Source: an uncultured Phycisphaerales bacterium (GTDB lineage: Bacteria > Planctomycetota > Phycisphaerae > UBA1845 > CAIVHJ01). From it: a stretch of 7,104 bases of DNA. The stretch is from assembly GCA_903905665.1 (NCBI GenBank), contig CAIVHJ010000110.1:1-7104 (forward strand), given 5' to 3'. The notes under the pieces are model-generated. The model worked only from the letters and a program-made list of their open reading frames with translations, had not been told where the DNA came from and made no database searches. Below are positions 6,671 to 7,104 of the stretch, piece after piece. The position numbers were made by a program, and so were the translations under genes. Position 1 is the first letter of the stretch, and each line of letters starts with the position of its first letter.

Positions 6671-6707
6671 CGATTCGTTATGCCGATTCGTGACACCAGC
6701 GATTCGT
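6671..6707 (+). repeat. Three copies of CGATTCGT between convergent genes
   Basis: The 8-mer occurs at 6671-6678, 6684-6691 and 6700-6707, spaced 13 and 16 bases apart, in the 82-base gap between the ATPase stop and the peptidase stop. No function is evident. Confidence 0.45.
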
Positions 6708-6736
6708 CGCAAGGGGCGGCATCGCCAACAAACGCA

Positions 6737-7030
6737 TCACCAATCGGTCACCTTCTCTGGATCGAACCAATCGGTCAGCATCCAAGGCTCCATCCATTCG
6801 CTGAGAAAATGCGCGTATGTATCCGCATTCATGAGAGTCCAACGACCGTAGTTGGAAAGACCCCACGATGACGTCTGACCCTGATAATAGAATATGTCTC
6901 GCGTACCAATATAGATATGCGACAATTCATGGAGCATGATGGTGGCCTGATCGCCACGGCTCATCGAGAAGAAATTGTCATCAGGCCGCGCCGTATTGAC
7001 TATAGAGTCCTCTGAATAACCACTACAAGT
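6737..7030 (-). pseudogene. C-terminal remnant of an aspzincin (M35-like) zinc metallopeptidase
   Basis: The minus-strand frame carries the catalytic core of an aspzincin or lysine-specific metalloendopeptidase type protease. HELSH (6917-6931) supplies two zinc-binding His and the catalytic Glu. It is followed four residues later by GTRD, whose Asp fits the third zinc ligand of the GTxD motif, and then by NADTYAHF, the conserved motif near the C-terminus. The frame ends normally at 6737. Upstream it is open only to a stop at 7031-7033, so the first possible ATG (6964) is just 11 codons before HELSH. Family members need at least 100 residues of fold, and usually a secretion signal, before this point. 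The residues just upstream, NFFSMSRGDQAT, still look like authentic family sequence. The frame then enters the 23-bp repeat at 6999-7021, so the gene was probably cut there by an insertion. A short translated fragment is possible but would not be an active protease. Confidence 0.65.
6999..7021 (-). repeat. Right copy of the 23-bp inverted repeat
   Basis: On the minus strand this reads like the left copy at 129-151 with two transitions. It sits exactly where similarity to the peptidase family fades and eight codons before an in-frame stop. If it is an insertion-sequence tip, the body lies to the right. A minus-strand frame running from the window edge to a TGA at 7039-7041 would then be the 3' end of the element's gene, but those 21 codons are too few to identify. 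Confidence 0.65.
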
Positions 7031-7104
7031 TCAGTCATTCATGTCGATAGGGTCCTTTTAAGCACAAGAATCGTCTCACCGGGCAGCCGCCTCTCTGAAT
7101 CACC

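Noticed and set aside
5674..6696. 340-codon minus-strand open frame opposite the metal ATPase
   Set aside because: It lies antisense to a gene with every P-type ATPase motif intact; the protein is rich in His, Arg and Gln without any recognisable domain, typical of a shadow frame.
6678..6866. Small frames on both strands between the ATPase and the right edge, other than the peptidase frame
   Set aside because: They overlap the aspzincin frame, whose motifs are specific, and show no motif of their own.
7039..7104. Minus-strand frame entering from the right edge and ending at 7039
   Set aside because: Twenty-one codons without a recognisable motif, and another frame is also open here; too short to annotate as a gene, though it is used as weak support for the insertion-element idea.

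Overview
The window holds three complete genes, two partial reading frames at its edges, and a near-perfect inverted repeat close to both ends. It looks like a chromosomal piece of a Gram-negative bacterium. KdtA means an LPS-making outer membrane. The large exported, lysine/glutamate-rich HEAT-repeat protein and the mid-range GC content (judged by eye) make a planctomycete my best guess, but this rests on recall of protein style, not on a search.

Layout, left to right. At the extreme left a minus-strand gene starts at 62 behind a very strong ribosome binding site and runs out of the window. A 23-bp sequence at 129-151 follows; its inverted copy lies at 6999-7021. Next is kdtA (233-1528, +), the Kdo transferase of lipid A-core synthesis. 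The stretch 1529-1848 holds two back-to-back terminators, one per strand, and possibly a small transcript. A minus-strand gene (4224-1849) encodes an exported 791-residue protein with HEAT-like repeats on both sides of a receiver-like domain. A divergent intergenic region of about 400 bases carries a good sigma-70-type promoter for that gene, overlapped by an inverted repeat. A plus-strand P1B-type heavy-metal ATPase follows (4639-6654). Last comes the minus-strand C-terminal end of an aspzincin-type (M35-like) zinc peptidase, cut off upstream next to the second repeat copy.

The three complete genes do not form an obvious pathway: kdtA and the ATPase are each alone on the plus strand, with the HEAT gene facing the other way between them. 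The most notable points are: (a) the 23-bp repeats with a gene start outside one and a broken gene beside the other, which suggests the window is DNA lying between two copies of an insertion element; (b) a receiver-like fold in a protein with an export signal, lacking the conserved lysine; (c) a metal ATPase with CPC in one membrane helix but His at the metal-selective position of the last helix; (d) a direct repeat that can act as a terminator stem. I see no CRISPR array, tRNA or rRNA, and nothing I can defend as a wholly new multi-gene system.
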